A stretch of 64,000 bases of DNA from Perlabentimonas gracilis (GCF_011174675.1 NZ_JAANIG010000018.1:1-64000); one strand, 5' to 3'; positions 8,593-18,197 are shown, numbered from the stretch's first letter. A program made the numbers and translations. Notes: a model not told the origin generated them from the sequence alone.

Positions 8593-9261
8593 TTACCCTT
8601 TGGGTTCTTCAGCCTGTACATCGTAATTCTTGTCTACAATCAGATGAGCTAATGGCCTCAGTGATATCACACCCATATGCTCTCGCTCCAAGATTTTTGT
8701 ACGAAATTCATCCACCTCCTCCTTTCCTCGCATCAGCTGCATCATCTTTGTTTCCAAGTAGGTTAGCTCAATAAAAATTTTAAGGTCAATATTGTCGGCC
8801 TTAATGGCATACAAGCCATCGATAATAAGTAGGTTTATCTTTTGGAAATCGGTTATAAGCTCATCAGCCTGCTCGGGAATAATATCAATACAGGGGATAC
8901 GAGCAATCATATCCTCCTTAAACTCTTTAATATTCTTGTGCAGCAAGTCCCAGTCGTACTCATTGGGGCCAATTACATTGAGGCCTTTGCTTAGCCGCCA
9001 CTCCTTGCGCAGCAGTGGGGGTACCTTGTAGTAATTATCGGCATGTATTACCTTAACCCGAATATTCATTGCCTTTAGCAACAGCGCTAATGAGTGGGAA
9101 AGCTCCGATTTGCCAGCCCCCGACTCGCCCGATATGCCTACAATAAATTTGTAATCGGGATCCTGAGCCAGCTTCTCCTCCCTGAGAGGAATTAGGTGAT
9201 CTAAGATTTGCTGTGCAGCCGCCTTGTGCAGGTCATTTATAAGTAATACATCTCCAAGCAT
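8593..9261 (-). CDS. Uridine kinase / phosphoribulokinase-like P-loop kinase
   Basis: A small-molecule kinase of the uridine kinase-phosphoribulokinase superfamily. A Walker A loop is visible at about residues 43-53 (GISGESGAGKSE), followed by HADNYYKVPP, where the Asp-x-Tyr-Tyr segment matches the substrate and Mg site of uridine kinases. The Walker B-like strand LLIIDGLYAI follows at about 145. The C-terminus has the basic lid segment TKILEREHMGV. Length is 222 residues. It lies 155 bp downstream of the GH65/phosphoglucomutase fusion on the same strand, but a terminator-like hairpin lies between, so co-transcription would need read-through. Substrate could be a nucleoside, a pantothenate-like compound or a sugar; the sequence does not decide. 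Confidence 0.8.
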   Translation of the reverse strand: MLGDVLLINDLHKAAAQQILDHLIPLREEKLAQDPDYKFIVGISGESGAGKSELSHSLALLLKAMNIRVKVIHADNYYKVPPLLRKEWRLSKGLNVIGPNEYDWDLLHKNIKEFKEDMIARIPCIDIIPEQADELITDFQKINLLIIDGLYAIKADNIDLKIFIELTYLETKMMQLMRGKEEVDEFRTKILEREHMGVISLRPLAHLIVDKNYDVQAEEPKG

Positions 9262-9355
9262 ACGATAAAATATTTGTAATGCAAAGCTAAATCATTTACT
9301 AATGCGTTCATAGCTAGTATGCGATTTAAAAGAAAAAAAGATGTTAACGTGTGCG

Positions 9356-9393
9356 CAAAAAAAGAGCCTTAGGTTCCCACAAGAACCCAAGGC
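9356..9393 (-). terminator. Terminator of the GH65 fusion gene (minus strand)
   Basis: Stem GCCTTaGGTTC (9366-9376) with GAACCcAAGGC (9383-9393). On the minus strand it is followed by a run of T (the A tract at 9356-9363), as expected for leftward transcription. Confidence 0.8.
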
Positions 9394-9416
9394 CTATGGC
9401 TAAAGTGCGCAGCATA

Positions 9417-12400
9417 CTAACGGTTTAGGTTAACCACCACCTCCTCGTTGGCATTCAGGGTAAAGGCTTCGCCCCTTATAACAAGCTCTGCATAATCTTT
9501 ACCAGCCGTAACAGTAACTGCACTTCTGGTTATCTCAAAATTAAATTCAACCCCCTGGAACATACACCTAAAACGAATATCGGCCCAATGCTTCGGAAGG
9601 TTGGGGTTTATTGAGAGTTTTGTTCCGTGGAAGTTTAAGCCAGCGAATGCTGTAAGGGCCATGATAACGGTTCCGGTCATAACTCCCATGTGAATGCCCT
9701 CGGCTGTAGTTCCACCCTGGATATCTACGTAGTCGCTTTGGAGCGCCTCGCTGTAGAGTTCCCAGGTTAATTTCTTGCGCCCAATTAGCGAAGCCAAATA
9801 GGCATGCACAACCCTGCTAAGGGTTGATCCATGGGAACATCGTTGGATGTAGTAGTCGAAATTCTTCTCTAGAAAATCTTTTGGTAGCTTATACCCCAAA
9901 TCGTTCAGGGTCGATTTTACCTCATCGGGATCAATATTGTAGAACGTCATGAGGGTATCGGCTTGCTTTGCCACCTTGTACTCATCCGGCGATTTGCCCT
10001 CGGCTTTTAGGATGCGATCCATCCTGTATATGCTCTCATACTTTTCCTTGTATGCATTCCAATCGAGCTCCTTAAGGTTAAAGTAACCATCGAACTGCTC
10101 AATAATTCCATCTTCGGAAACTGATATGGCCATTTGCCTGGCCATTTTCCCCCATAGCTCCACTTCCGACTCAACAAGACCAATGGCTTTAAACACCTGA
10201 TCCTTACGCTCCACACCCATAACCTTCATCAGATCGAAAGCCCTATGGAACAACCATACCACCATAATATTGGTGTAGGCATTGTTCTTAAGCCCACCCT
10301 TATTGCTACCGGGCAGGGCTTCATGGAACTCGTCGGGGCCCATCACCGCATCAATATCGTATCGCTTAGTCTGCTCATTAAACCTGGCTTTACTTGCCCA
10401 GAAACGGCAAATGTCTAGATAAAGCTCGGCACCATGGCTATTTACAAAGTCAACATCGCCTGTTATATTGTAATAATTCCAAACATTGTAGGCCACTGCA
10501 ATGGAAATATGGCGCTGTAGCGAGCTGTAGTCGTCGCCCCACTCGCCCGACACGGGGTTTAGGTGAACCACTTGGGTTTCCTCACGCCCATCGCTTCCGC
10601 TTTGCCATGGAAACATTGCCCCTTGGTAGCCATGCTGCTTGGCGTACTCCCTAGCCTGGGGAAGCCTTCGATACCTGTACATTAACACCGATTTGGCCAC
10701 CTCGGGGTAGTGTAGGCTGTAAAATGGCAAGATGTAAAGTTCATCCCAAAAGATGTGCCCACGGTAGGCCTCGCCGTGCACACCACGAGCTGGTATACCA
10801 AAATCGATATTCGCATTATGTGGTGATGTGGTAACCATTGAGTGGTAGATATGCATCCGCAGAAGTTTCTGAGCCAGCCTATCGCCCGTAATTTGAACAT
10901 CTACCTTGTCCCAAATATTTTCCCAAGCCCTAATGCTGGCGGCATGCATCACCCCAAACGACTTGAGGTGTTTTACATCGTCAACAACAAAATCCAGCGG
11001 ATTAGGTGTGTCGGCTGAAATGGAATTGCAGATTGACACCAACTTCTCAATCCGCAGGCTCTCGCCCTCCTTAACCGATGCCTTAACATATGTATTTACC
11101 CACCCCTCGTCGTTCTTAATTCTGAAGTTGGTTGCAAGGGGCCTGTCCTGATAAAAAATTTCGATTTTTGATGCCACAGCCACATCTACTCCCGATTGGG
11201 TAGTGGTTGCCAGCGCAAACGAAATGTTGTCCTTGGCGCTTTGCTTAATGGGTTTTAGGTGCACCTGATCAAGCTGCTTGTATCGCTCCACGCCATCGTT
11301 TTTAATGGGGATACGAAGGGCAGACTTTACCCTAATGTAACCATCGTAGTTCAGTGGCGTTAGGCTGTAGTCGATGGCCGCATGGTGGCGGTTGGCCATA
11401 CTGGCAAATCGGCGCGACTCAATAAGCGTCTCCCTTCCGTCCTTGTCGCGAACCAGCATCGTTTTGGTAAGCACGCCGCTTCGGAAGTTAAGGTTACGCT
11501 CCAGCTCAAGCACCTCGTCGGTATTGGGATCGAACCACTCGCCCTCGGCTACTTTAAATGTTATATGAAGCCAGTTGGGCCCATTAACAAAATCCTCGTT
11601 CTCCACCATCCTGTCGCCCACGGGCGATTGTAGCCTGTTGTAAAGACCAGCCATGTAGGTGCCAGGGTAGTTGTACTTATTAATTTGGCTCTCCTCCAGG
11701 GCTCCCCTGGTGCCAAAATATCCATTACCCACTGTGAGCAAGGCTTCGCGCGAGCGTTCCTTTTCAATATCGTATCCCACGTGAGTTATTGACCATAACT
11801 CGTTGTTAAGACCCAAGTCGAACCACTTCTCAATACCTTTGAGGCCCTTCAGCTCCGCAAGATCCTCCACCACCACATCGGCTCCATTGGCTCTAAGCTC
11901 GTAGGCATTATCCTCGCGAGCTATTCCGATAACAAATCCAAAATTACCCTTTTGGCCTGCCTGAACACCCGACACAGCATCCTCAACCACAACCGCACGA
12001 TAGTAATCGACCTTTAAATTGTCGCAAGCTACGGTAAAGATATCGGGCTCTGGCTTACCGTGTAAGCCAAGTTCTGCAGAGACTTCCCCATCTACCCTTG
12101 TTTCAAATAGATGCAGGAGATTTGCCCTCTCGAGCACCTGCTTGCAGTTCTTGCTCGACGATGCCACCCCAATTTTGATGCCCGCTCTCTTGAGCTCGTG
12201 TATAAGCTCCACTGACGAATCGTACACCTCAACCCCATCGCGCTCAAGAATTTTGTTGAAAGCATCGTTTTTCTTGTTGCCCAAACCACAAACAGTCTCC
12301 ATATCGGGGCTATCATCGGGTGATCCAAAGGGTAGATCAATACCCCTCGATTTAAGAAATGATTCCACTCCTTTGTAACGAGGTTTCCCGTCAACGTAGG

Positions 12401-12572
12401 GTAGGTAATCGTTGGCGTGCGTAAACTCAACAAAAGGTTTTCCGTGCTTGTTGGACCAATTTCGCAGAAACTCATCGAACATATCCTTCCAAGCGGCTGC
12501 GTGTACAAGCGCAGTTTTGGTAATCACACCATCCAGGTCGAAGATTACGGCGTCGAAACTGTAGTTACTCAT
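9417..12572 (-). CDS. Fusion of beta-phosphoglucomutase-like HAD domain and GH65 disaccharide phosphorylase
   Basis: Residues about 1-245 are a HAD phosphatase/mutase with the nucleophile motif DLDGVITKT, the cap region, ASSSKNC (motif II) and VVVEDAVSGVQAG (motif IV), as in beta-phosphoglucomutase. Residues about 260-1051 are a glycoside hydrolase family 65 phosphorylase: the catalytic-acid motif GPDEFHE is followed by NNAYTN, and HGSTLSRVVHA matches the phosphate-binding loop. The GH65 part would cleave an alpha-linked glucose disaccharide (trehalose, kojibiose or maltose) with phosphate to beta-glucose-1-phosphate, and the HAD part would isomerise that to glucose-6-phosphate. Divergent placement next to the trehalose synthase gene makes trehalose the best guess. 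Such fusions are known in this family. Cytosolic; no signal peptide. Confidence 0.88.
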   Translation of the reverse strand: MSNYSFDAVIFDLDGVITKTALVHAAAWKDMFDEFLRNWSNKHGKPFVEFTHANDYLPYVDGKPRYKGVESFLKSRGIDLPFGSPDDSPDMETVCGLGNKKNDAFNKILERDGVEVYDSSVELIHELKRAGIKIGVASSSKNCKQVLERANLLHLFETRVDGEVSAELGLHGKPEPDIFTVACDNLKVDYYRAVVVEDAVSGVQAGQKGNFGFVIGIAREDNAYELRANGADVVVEDLAELKGLKGIEKWFDLGLNNELWSITHVGYDIEKERSREALLTVGNGYFGTRGALEESQINKYNYPGTYMAGLYNRLQSPVGDRMVENEDFVNGPNWLHITFKVAEGEWFDPNTDEVLELERNLNFRSGVLTKTMLVRDKDGRETLIESRRFASMANRHHAAIDYSLTPLNYDGYIRVKSALRIPIKNDGVERYKQLDQVHLKPIKQSAKDNISFALATTTQSGVDVAVASKIEIFYQDRPLATNFRIKNDEGWVNTYVKASVKEGESLRIEKLVSICNSISADTPNPLDFVVDDVKHLKSFGVMHAASIRAWENIWDKVDVQITGDRLAQKLLRMHIYHSMVTTSPHNANIDFGIPARGVHGEAYRGHIFWDELYILPFYSLHYPEVAKSVLMYRYRRLPQAREYAKQHGYQGAMFPWQSGSDGREETQVVHLNPVSGEWGDDYSSLQRHISIAVAYNVWNYYNITGDVDFVNSHGAELYLDICRFWASKARFNEQTKRYDIDAVMGPDEFHEALPGSNKGGLKNNAYTNIMVVWLFHRAFDLMKVMGVERKDQVFKAIGLVESEVELWGKMARQMAISVSEDGIIEQFDGYFNLKELDWNAYKEKYESIYRMDRILKAEGKSPDEYKVAKQADTLMTFYNIDPDEVKSTLNDLGYKLPKDFLEKNFDYYIQRCSHGSTLSRVVHAYLASLIGRKKLTWELYSEALQSDYVDIQGGTTAEGIHMGVMTGTVIMALTAFAGLNFHGTKLSINPNLPKHWADIRFRCMFQGVEFNFEITRSAVTVTAGKDYAELVIRGEAFTLNANEEVVVNLNR

Positions 12573-12747
12573 ATTGTATGGGTATTATTATCGATTAAAA
12601 AAAACTGAAAAACCGGGCACGTTAGGTTTTGATGCATAGCCTGATACCCTTTTGCACGCTGTAGTTTTTGAAAAAGTGCTTTTATTTTGCTAATATAGTA
12701 AAGTTTTTTGATGTGTTAGATGGATTGTTAAATTAAAAAAATTGAGG

Positions 12748-14958
12748 ATGATGAGTAGGTTAATTATTGTTTCGAATAAGCTCCCCCTTGAGGTTGTTAG
12801 GGAGAATGGCAAGGTTAAGCTTAACGAAAAAGCCTTTAGAATTCCCAACAAGCTAAACACCTACTACAGCATGAAGGATTGTTTGTGGGTGGGTTGGCCT
12901 GGCGAAGAGTCTCTTGAACTCTCCGAGGAGGAAAGGGATGCTGTTTATGGCGATTTTGAAAAGGAGCTTTGCTACCCAGTAGAGCTCACTGAAGACGACA
13001 TAAAGAATCACAATTACGGCTTTTGTAATGCAACGCTTTGGCCACTTTTCCACTACTTTACCCAACATAGCGAGTTTAATATTGAGTACTGGGAATACTA
13101 CCAAAAGGTGAACCAAAAGTTTGCCGACAAGATATTGAAGGTAGCCAACCCCAGCGATACCATATGGATTCAGGACTACCAGCTTCTTCTGCTTCCCAAG
13201 CTTCTTAGGGATGCACAGCCAGACCTTACCATAGGTTTTTTCCTTCATATCCCATTCCCTTCATACGAGATACTTCGGATTTTACCCTGGCGAAAGGAGA
13301 TAGTGGAGGGTATGCTGGGATCCGATTTGGTGGGCTTCCACACGTTCGACTACGAGCGCCACTTCATGAGTTCGGTGCGCAGGCTGCTGGGTTACGACAA
13401 TATCCTGAACACCGTTAAGCTAAATGAGCGAGTGGTTAAGTTCGATAACTTCCCCATGGGGATAGATTATGCCTATTTCCATAGCTACTCAAAATCGCTT
13501 GAGGAGGCAAAGGAGCTTCCTAAAGACAGCCTTAAAGCTACGTTTACAAAAGGCGTGCTAAGCAACGGCATCCGCTTAATTTTATCCATCGACAGGCTCG
13601 ACTATGCCAAGGGTATTCCCCAACGCCTAGAGGCCTTCGAGCAGTTTCTTAACCGCTATCCCCAATACGTTGGCAAGGTGTGCCTTGCCATGTTTGTAAT
13701 CCCATCGCGCGAAGTACTTGCCGAGTACCAAACGCTTAAAAAAACCGTAGACGAGATGGTGGGTAGAATTAATGGCCAGTTTGGCACTGCGGGCTGGATG
13801 CCCATATGGTACTTCTATAGAACCATAAGCACTGAAGAGAAAATTGAAATGTACTCCGTGTCGGATATAGCCCTAATATCGCCACTACGCGATGGCATGA
13901 ACCTAATTGCTAAAGAGTATATTGCCTCACGGGTTGATAAAACCGGAGTACTTATACTTAGCGAGATGACAGGGGTATCGAAGGAGATGAGCGAAGCGCT
14001 GCAGGTAAACCCCAGCAATATACATGAGGTGGCCGAAAGCATAAGGGAGGCTTTGGAGATGAGCGCATCGGAACAAAAGCAGAGAAACAAGGTGATGCAG
14101 AAAAGGCTTAAGCTTTACAATGAGGAGAAATGGGCAAACGATATCCTAAACTCCCTAAAGGGGGTTAAGCAGCTGCAGGAGAAAAATTTAACCAGAAAGA
14201 TATCGCCAAAAATTACCGAAACAATTAAAACCAAGTACAACCAGAGCAAGAAACGCATTATATTCCTCGATTACGACGGTACGCTTACGGGTTTCCATAA
14301 AGACCCACAAAAAGCAATACCCAACGAAGAGCTGTACTCCATTCTAAGGGCACTGGTTGCCGACGAAAAAAATAGGATCATCATAATCAGCGGACGCGAT
14401 AAGGAAACACTGGGCGAATGGTTTAGCAATTTTAACAATATAACGTTTATAGCCGAGCACGGCGTTTGGGTTAAACCGCCACAAGGCGATTGGGGAATGC
14501 TTGAGCCTATTGATAAGAACTGGATGGATATCATTAGGCCTCTGATTAGCTTTTATGTTGATAGAACACCCCGATCGCTGCTTGAGGAGAAGAACTACTC
14601 GTTGGTTTGGCACTACCGAAACGCTGACCCCGATTTGGGCGTAATTCGTGCTTGGGAGCTAAAGGATGAACTCCGCGACTTGGTATCGAACCTAAACCTT
14701 GAGATTATGGATGGCGATAAGGTGATAGAGATTAAAAACTCGGGGATTAACAAGGGCCGTGCAGCGGGGCAGCAACTTACACAGGACGATTTCGACTTTA
14801 TTATGGCGCTGGGTGACGACTGGACCGATGAGTTTACCTTTGGCGCCATGCCCGATGATGCGTTTACAATAAAAGTGGGAACTAAAAGCACAAAGGCCAA
14901 CTACTATATCGACTCGGTAGAAAGCGTAAGAAAACTACTGACGCTAATGGGCGAATAA
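12748..14958 (+). CDS. Bifunctional trehalose-6-phosphate synthase / phosphatase (OtsA-OtsB fusion)
   Basis: Makes trehalose from UDP-glucose and glucose-6-phosphate. The N-terminal 480 residues are a GT20 synthase, with RLIIVSNKLPLEV at the start, WIQDYQLLLLPKLLR, HIPFPSYEI, the acceptor and UDP site SIDRLDYAKGI, and the DGMNLIAKEY donor motif. The C-terminal 230 residues are a HAD phosphatase with FLDYDGTLTGF, IISGRDKETL and GDDWTDEFTF, which removes the phosphate. Fused forms are common in Bacteroidota and eukaryotes. A TTG at 12742 could extend the protein by two residues; ATG at 12748 is chosen, with ATG 12751 also possible. A 175-bp gap separates it from the divergently transcribed GH65 fusion, so the two may share regulation. 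Confidence 0.95.
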   Translation: MMSRLIIVSNKLPLEVVRENGKVKLNEKAFRIPNKLNTYYSMKDCLWVGWPGEESLELSEEERDAVYGDFEKELCYPVELTEDDIKNHNYGFCNATLWPLFHYFTQHSEFNIEYWEYYQKVNQKFADKILKVANPSDTIWIQDYQLLLLPKLLRDAQPDLTIGFFLHIPFPSYEILRILPWRKEIVEGMLGSDLVGFHTFDYERHFMSSVRRLLGYDNILNTVKLNERVVKFDNFPMGIDYAYFHSYSKSLEEAKELPKDSLKATFTKGVLSNGIRLILSIDRLDYAKGIPQRLEAFEQFLNRYPQYVGKVCLAMFVIPSREVLAEYQTLKKTVDEMVGRINGQFGTAGWMPIWYFYRTISTEEKIEMYSVSDIALISPLRDGMNLIAKEYIASRVDKTGVLILSEMTGVSKEMSEALQVNPSNIHEVAESIREALEMSASEQKQRNKVMQKRLKLYNEEKWANDILNSLKGVKQLQEKNLTRKISPKITETIKTKYNQSKKRIIFLDYDGTLTGFHKDPQKAIPNEELYSILRALVADEKNRIIIISGRDKETLGEWFSNFNNITFIAEHGVWVKPPQGDWGMLEPIDKNWMDIIRPLISFYVDRTPRSLLEEKNYSLVWHYRNADPDLGVIRAWELKDELRDLVSNLNLEIMDGDKVIEIKNSGINKGRAAGQQLTQDDFDFIMALGDDWTDEFTFGAMPDDAFTIKVGTKSTKANYYIDSVESVRKLLTLMGE

Positions 14959-14973
14959 CCCTTGGCAACAAAA

Positions 14974-15000
14974 AAAGGCTGACAATTTTTGTCAGCCTTT
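14974..15000 (+). terminator. Intrinsic terminator after the trehalose gene
   Basis: A 12-bp perfect stem (AAAGGCTGACAA/TTGTCAGCCTTT) with a TTT loop begins 15 bp after the stop codon. The A and T flanks suggest it works in both directions. Confidence 0.9.
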
Positions 15001-15037
15001 AATATATTAAATCACTAGTGTGCGACTAAATATTTTT

Positions 15038-15111
15038 TAAACCCAGATTAGTCATTAGGAGTTCAGCGAACTAATGGCTTAGCTGGGTTTAGCCCTCCCG
15101 ATGAATCGGGA
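15038..15111. repeat. Composite hairpins in the trehalose/metK intergenic region
   Basis: A 21-bp inverted repeat (15038-15058 with 15071-15091, 18 of 21 paired) is followed at once by a perfect TCCCGAT/ATCGGGA hairpin (15096-15111). A third hairpin, GTCATTAG...CTAATGAC, occurs near 15237-15265. The whole 15001-15496 stretch contains no gene, only such foldable repeats. Confidence 0.65.
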
Positions 15112-15321
15112 CAAGCTGATTTAGAAAAACTAAATTTGTAAGAATTTATGAATGCAAATTTTTTGTTTTTCTTCATTGATTTGTCAAATTAACACCCATA
15201 TAATCAATGCATAAACTGTACCTTTTTCAAATGGCGGTCATTAGAAAAAGAATCGCTAATGACAACCGGAGCGAAGCGTAGCTCAGCGTTAGCTAAATTT
15301 GGGTTAAATGATAATAATGTA

Positions 15322-15461
15322 ATAGATTTCTCGCTTCGCTCGAAATGACAGTACTTTCAAGAGGTCTAAGGGGTGAGGGGGTGAAGGCGGCGTAGCCGCC
15401 TTCACCCCCTCACCCCTTACAGCGTAATAGCCTGTCATTTCTAGCGAAGCGAGAAATCTAT
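15322..15461. repeat. 140-bp nested inverted repeat (MITE/REP-like)
   Basis: The outer arms are 15322-15351 and 15432-15461 (30 bp, 29 paired). Inside is a second inverted repeat with perfect 25-bp arms (15367-15391 and 15395-15419) and a GTA loop. The inner arm is GC-rich, including GGCGGC-GTA-GCCGCC at its tip. No coding capacity. It lies between two convergent genes. The layered structure suggests a REP- or MITE-like element, perhaps one inserted into another. Confidence 0.8.
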
Positions 15462-15496
15462 ATTTATTAATCGGTCAGTAGTGATATTAAATAATA

Positions 15497-16753
15497 CTAT
15501 AAGTTAAAGGCGGCCTTTACCTTATCAACAAAATCTAACTTTTCCCAGGCAAAAAACTCAACCTCTTTGGTGTAGGCTGGCGCACCATTGCCACCACCCA
15601 TTTGAACTTCTTTTAGATAAAAATCGCGACCGAAGTGCCCATAGGCTGCGGTTTCTTTAAAAATAGGATTTTTAAGCCCAAAACGCTCAACAATAGCGGC
15701 GGGTCTTAGGTCGAACAGCTCGTTAATCTTTTGGGCAATCTCATGGTCGGGCATACTAACCTTTGATGTGCCGTACGTGTTAACATACACGCTAACGGGC
15801 TGAGCAACACCAATGGCGTAGGCCAACTGTACCAGTACCTCATCGGCAACACCTGCAGCCACAAGGTTTTTGGCTATATGCCGACCAGCGTAGGCTGCAG
15901 AACGATCCACTTTAGATGAATCCTTACCCGAGAAGGCACCACCACCGTGTGCACCCTTGCCTCCGTAAGTATCAACAATAATTTTACGCCCAGTTAAGCC
16001 GGTATCGCCGTGTGGCCCACCAATTACAAATTTGCCGGTAGGGTTTACGTGCAAAATGAAATCGTCCTTAAACAAATCTTTTGTGCGCTGGGGCAATAGT
16101 GCAATTACCTGCGGAAGAAGAATTTTTTCTACATCCTGCTTAATCACCTGTTGCATCACCTCATCGGCATCAAACTCATCGTGCTGAGTAGATACCACAA
16201 TGGTATGCACCCGAGCGGGTTGGCCGTTATCGTTGTACTCTATGGTTACCTGGCTTTTTGAGTCGGGGCGTAGGTACTTCATCACCTTACCCTCCTTGCG
16301 GATTTTCGATAGCTCCATAAGGATCATGTGCGACAGCACAATGGCCAAAGGCATTAGCTCGTCGGTTTCGCGGCAAGCGTAGCCAAACATCATACCCTGG
16401 TCGCCAGCGCCCTGCTCAGTTTCCTGCTCGCGCTCAACACCCCGGTTAATATCGGCCGATTGCTCATGGATAGAGGAGATAACGCCGCAGCTGTCGCCAT
16501 CGAACATATACTCCGACTTGGTGTAGCCAATTTCGCGAACAACGCCACGAGCCACCTGCTGAACATCAATATATGCTTTCGATTTTACTTCGCCACTAAG
16601 CACAACTAGCCCAGTGGTCACAAGGGTTTCGCAAGCCACCTTCGAGTCGGGGTCTTGTTTTAGGAACTCATCAAGTAGTGCGTCAGAGATTTGGTCGGCC
16701 ACCTTATCGGGGTGCCCCTCCGATACGCTTTCGGATGTAAATAAATATCCCAT
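15497..16753 (-). CDS. metK: S-adenosylmethionine synthetase
   Basis: Makes S-adenosylmethionine from methionine and ATP. Motifs are all present and in order: [17 protein letters not shown] near the N-terminus (ATP and metal binding), the [12 protein letters not shown] signature at about residue 118, [23 protein letters not shown], and the glycine-rich [19 protein letters not shown] loop at about 275. The length (418) is slightly above the usual 380-400, because of an insertion around [18 protein letters not shown] and a longer C-terminus. The gene converges on the trehalose gene. The upstream region (16754-16932) is a long leader in which I saw no known SAM riboswitch. Confidence 0.97.
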   Translation of the reverse strand: MGYLFTSESVSEGHPDKVADQISDALLDEFLKQDPDSKVACETLVTTGLVVLSGEVKSKAYIDVQQVARGVVREIGYTKSEYMFDGDSCGVISSIHEQSADINRGVEREQETEQGAGDQGMMFGYACRETDELMPLAIVLSHMILMELSKIRKEGKVMKYLRPDSKSQVTIEYNDNGQPARVHTIVVSTQHDEFDADEVMQQVIKQDVEKILLPQVIALLPQRTKDLFKDDFILHVNPTGKFVIGGPHGDTGLTGRKIIVDTYGGKGAHGGGAFSGKDSSKVDRSAAYAGRHIAKNLVAAGVADEVLVQLAYAIGVAQPVSVYVNTYGTSKVSMPDHEIAQKINELFDLRPAAIVERFGLKNPIFKETAAYGHFGRDFYLKEVQMGGGNGAPAYTKEVEFFAWEKLDFVDKVKAAFNL

Positions 16754-16883
16754 GCTTTTTGTAATTTAAAAGATTATTAAAAAAAGTTGGGAAGGTTTGG
16801 TAGAATTGCAGGACAAAAACACTGTTTTAGCATTTTTTATTGTGGTTGCAATCAATCAAATCTTTCCACTAATATTTGAACTG

Positions 16884-16891
16884 TAAAGATA
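16884..16891 (-). promoter_or_regulatory. Possible -7 element of metK
   Basis: Minus strand TATCTTTA, one base off the Bacteroidota TAnnTTTG -7 consensus, about 130 bp upstream of metK. No good -33 partner is visible, so it is weak. Confidence 0.35.
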
Positions 16892-16932
16892 AACATTTTT
16901 TAAGAGAAATGGTTTAGCCCCCACCTTACCAT

Positions 16933-17448
16933 TTATACATCGTATAGTTCTATATACTCATAGCTGTTACCAATATGCTGCAGGTACTTTCTAAAATCGG
17001 CTTGCGAAATTACCAGCGATGCGGTGTTGAGGTTGGGGTGAAAGCTGATGTGGTGAGCCTCTTCCAAGTTCTTATCAATAAAAAGGTGCACGTGGTTGTC
17101 GGTATCGTGAATTAGTCCGAATGGTGAAACCGAGCCCGGCTCTAGACCCAAATACTTCATCATCCGTTTTGGCGAGGCAAACGATAGCTTTCCCTGCTTT
17201 AGCCTTTGCTCCAAATCGCGAATATTGAGGGTTTGACGGTAATCGAACACCACCATATAGTGCCTGTTGCCCTTGTGGTTTCGGAAAAATAGGTTTTTGC
17301 AATGTGCCGAGTCAATCCCAGCCCAATACCTTGAGGCTTCCTCCACAGTAGGAACTGGTGGATGCTCATGGTAATCGAATTTAATATCTAGTTTCTCAAG
17401 GGTTTGGTAAACCTCCTTATGGCCTCGAAGGTTGGTAACGTTACTCAT
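16933..17448 (-). CDS. YbaK/PrdX-type prolyl-tRNA editing-domain protein
   Basis: Free-standing trans-editing domain of the YbaK/ProXp group, which hydrolyses mischarged tRNA(Pro) (in the PrdX/ProXp-ala group, Ala-tRNA(Pro)). The sequence shows HPPVPTVEEA near the N-terminus, KNLFFRNHKG with the conserved Lys-Asn, the FASPKRMMKYLGLEPGSVSPFGL core, and FHPNLNTASLVIS, where the Asn-x-x-Thr region frames the substrate pocket. It is 171 residues from the ATG at 17448; an earlier in-frame start at 17526 would add 26 Cys-rich residues lacking family similarity and overlapping the terminator of the next gene. Cytosolic. It follows metK in the reverse direction with a 180-bp gap. Confidence 0.87.
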   Translation of the reverse strand: MSNVTNLRGHKEVYQTLEKLDIKFDYHEHPPVPTVEEASRYWAGIDSAHCKNLFFRNHKGNRHYMVVFDYRQTLNIRDLEQRLKQGKLSFASPKRMMKYLGLEPGSVSPFGLIHDTDNHVHLFIDKNLEEAHHISFHPNLNTASLVISQADFRKYLQHIGNSYEYIELYDV

Positions 17449-17496
17449 ATCCAAAAGTGATTTTGCAAGTAAATCTAAAAAATATATGGTGCAACC

Positions 17497-17541
17497 ACAA
17501 AAAAATCGATCACCCCTGCATTGCAAAAGAGTGATCGATTT
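17497..17541 (-). terminator. Terminator of the secreted-protein gene (minus strand)
   Basis: Stem AAATCGATCAC (17503-17513) and GTGATCGATTT (17531-17541), 11 bp perfect, ending in a T run when read on the minus strand. Confidence 0.85.
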
Positions 17542-17561
17542 GGCAATACATCTATAATAAG

Positions 17562-18197
17562 TTACTTACAGGCCTCAAACTCTTCAGCTATTCGCAACAG
17601 TAACTCAAGTTTCATTTCGGGAGGGGTAATCATCGACACTTTATAACCATCCTCCTTGTTGGCTATCTTTTTGCTCAACTCTTTGCAATCGCTCACCAGC
17701 TTACTCATCTTTTTGTGGAAAGGGGAGAATGCTAAATCATTTATTGCTCGAGGCGATTTCATATCGGGGAACTGTATATAAACGGTGCTATGGGTTTTGT
17801 ATACAAAACCACCACTACCATCACCGGTTCCAATAGAACCTTGGGTAATCACCTCGTAAAGAGATATCTTGCGTCCCTCTGGGTTTAACCTGCGGGCAAC
17901 TTGATCGCTCGATCCTATTGAAATCCCAGGCGTTTGAAGCTTCACAAAATGCATATCATCAATAAAGAACTCCTGAACATTCTTAATTCTTAGGCTCTCC
18001 GTTTTAGAATCGGCAGGTGTAAAGCGGATTCTGTTAACATTTATACATGAGTAAGAGGCTTCACCTTCAAGAACCTCTCCATCAGCCATAATGATACGGG
18101 CACTGCCCTTAAACACCACCTCTGGCTCCATGTTTTCCTGGGCACTAAGCCCTAAAAAGGCTAGCATTAAGCTAAAAAATAGAATTGATTTTTTCAT
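17562..18197 (-). CDS. Secreted protein of unknown function
   Basis: Exported by a clear signal peptide (MKKSILFFSLMLAFLGLSAQ). The mature 190 residues are mostly beta strand with no catalytic motif I can name; the segment RIIMADGEVLEGEASY resembles the strand-turn-strand units of periplasmic proteins that sense or bind cell-surface polymers. It lies between gamma-glutamyltransferase upstream and the editing protein downstream. A terminator stands before it (18293-18336) and another after it (17497-17541), so it is probably a single-gene transcript. Nothing in the sequence fixes the function. Confidence 0.7.
   Translation of the reverse strand: MKKSILFFSLMLAFLGLSAQENMEPEVVFKGSARIIMADGEVLEGEASYSCINVNRIRFTPADSKTESLRIKNVQEFFIDDMHFVKLQTPGISIGSSDQVARRLNPEGRKISLYEVITQGSIGTGDGSGGFVYKTHSTVYIQFPDMKSPRAINDLAFSPFHKKMSKLVSDCKELSKKIANKEDGYKVSMITPPEMKLELLLRIAEEFEACK

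Noticed and set aside
14959-15496. tRNA or other RNA gene in the trehalose/metK gap
   Set aside because: The foldable segments are symmetric inverted repeats, not cloverleafs; no tRNA-like D or T loop sequence was found.
16754-16932. SAM riboswitch in the metK leader
   Set aside because: No conserved SAM-I, SAM-II or other known core could be matched; only a weak -7 element was seen.
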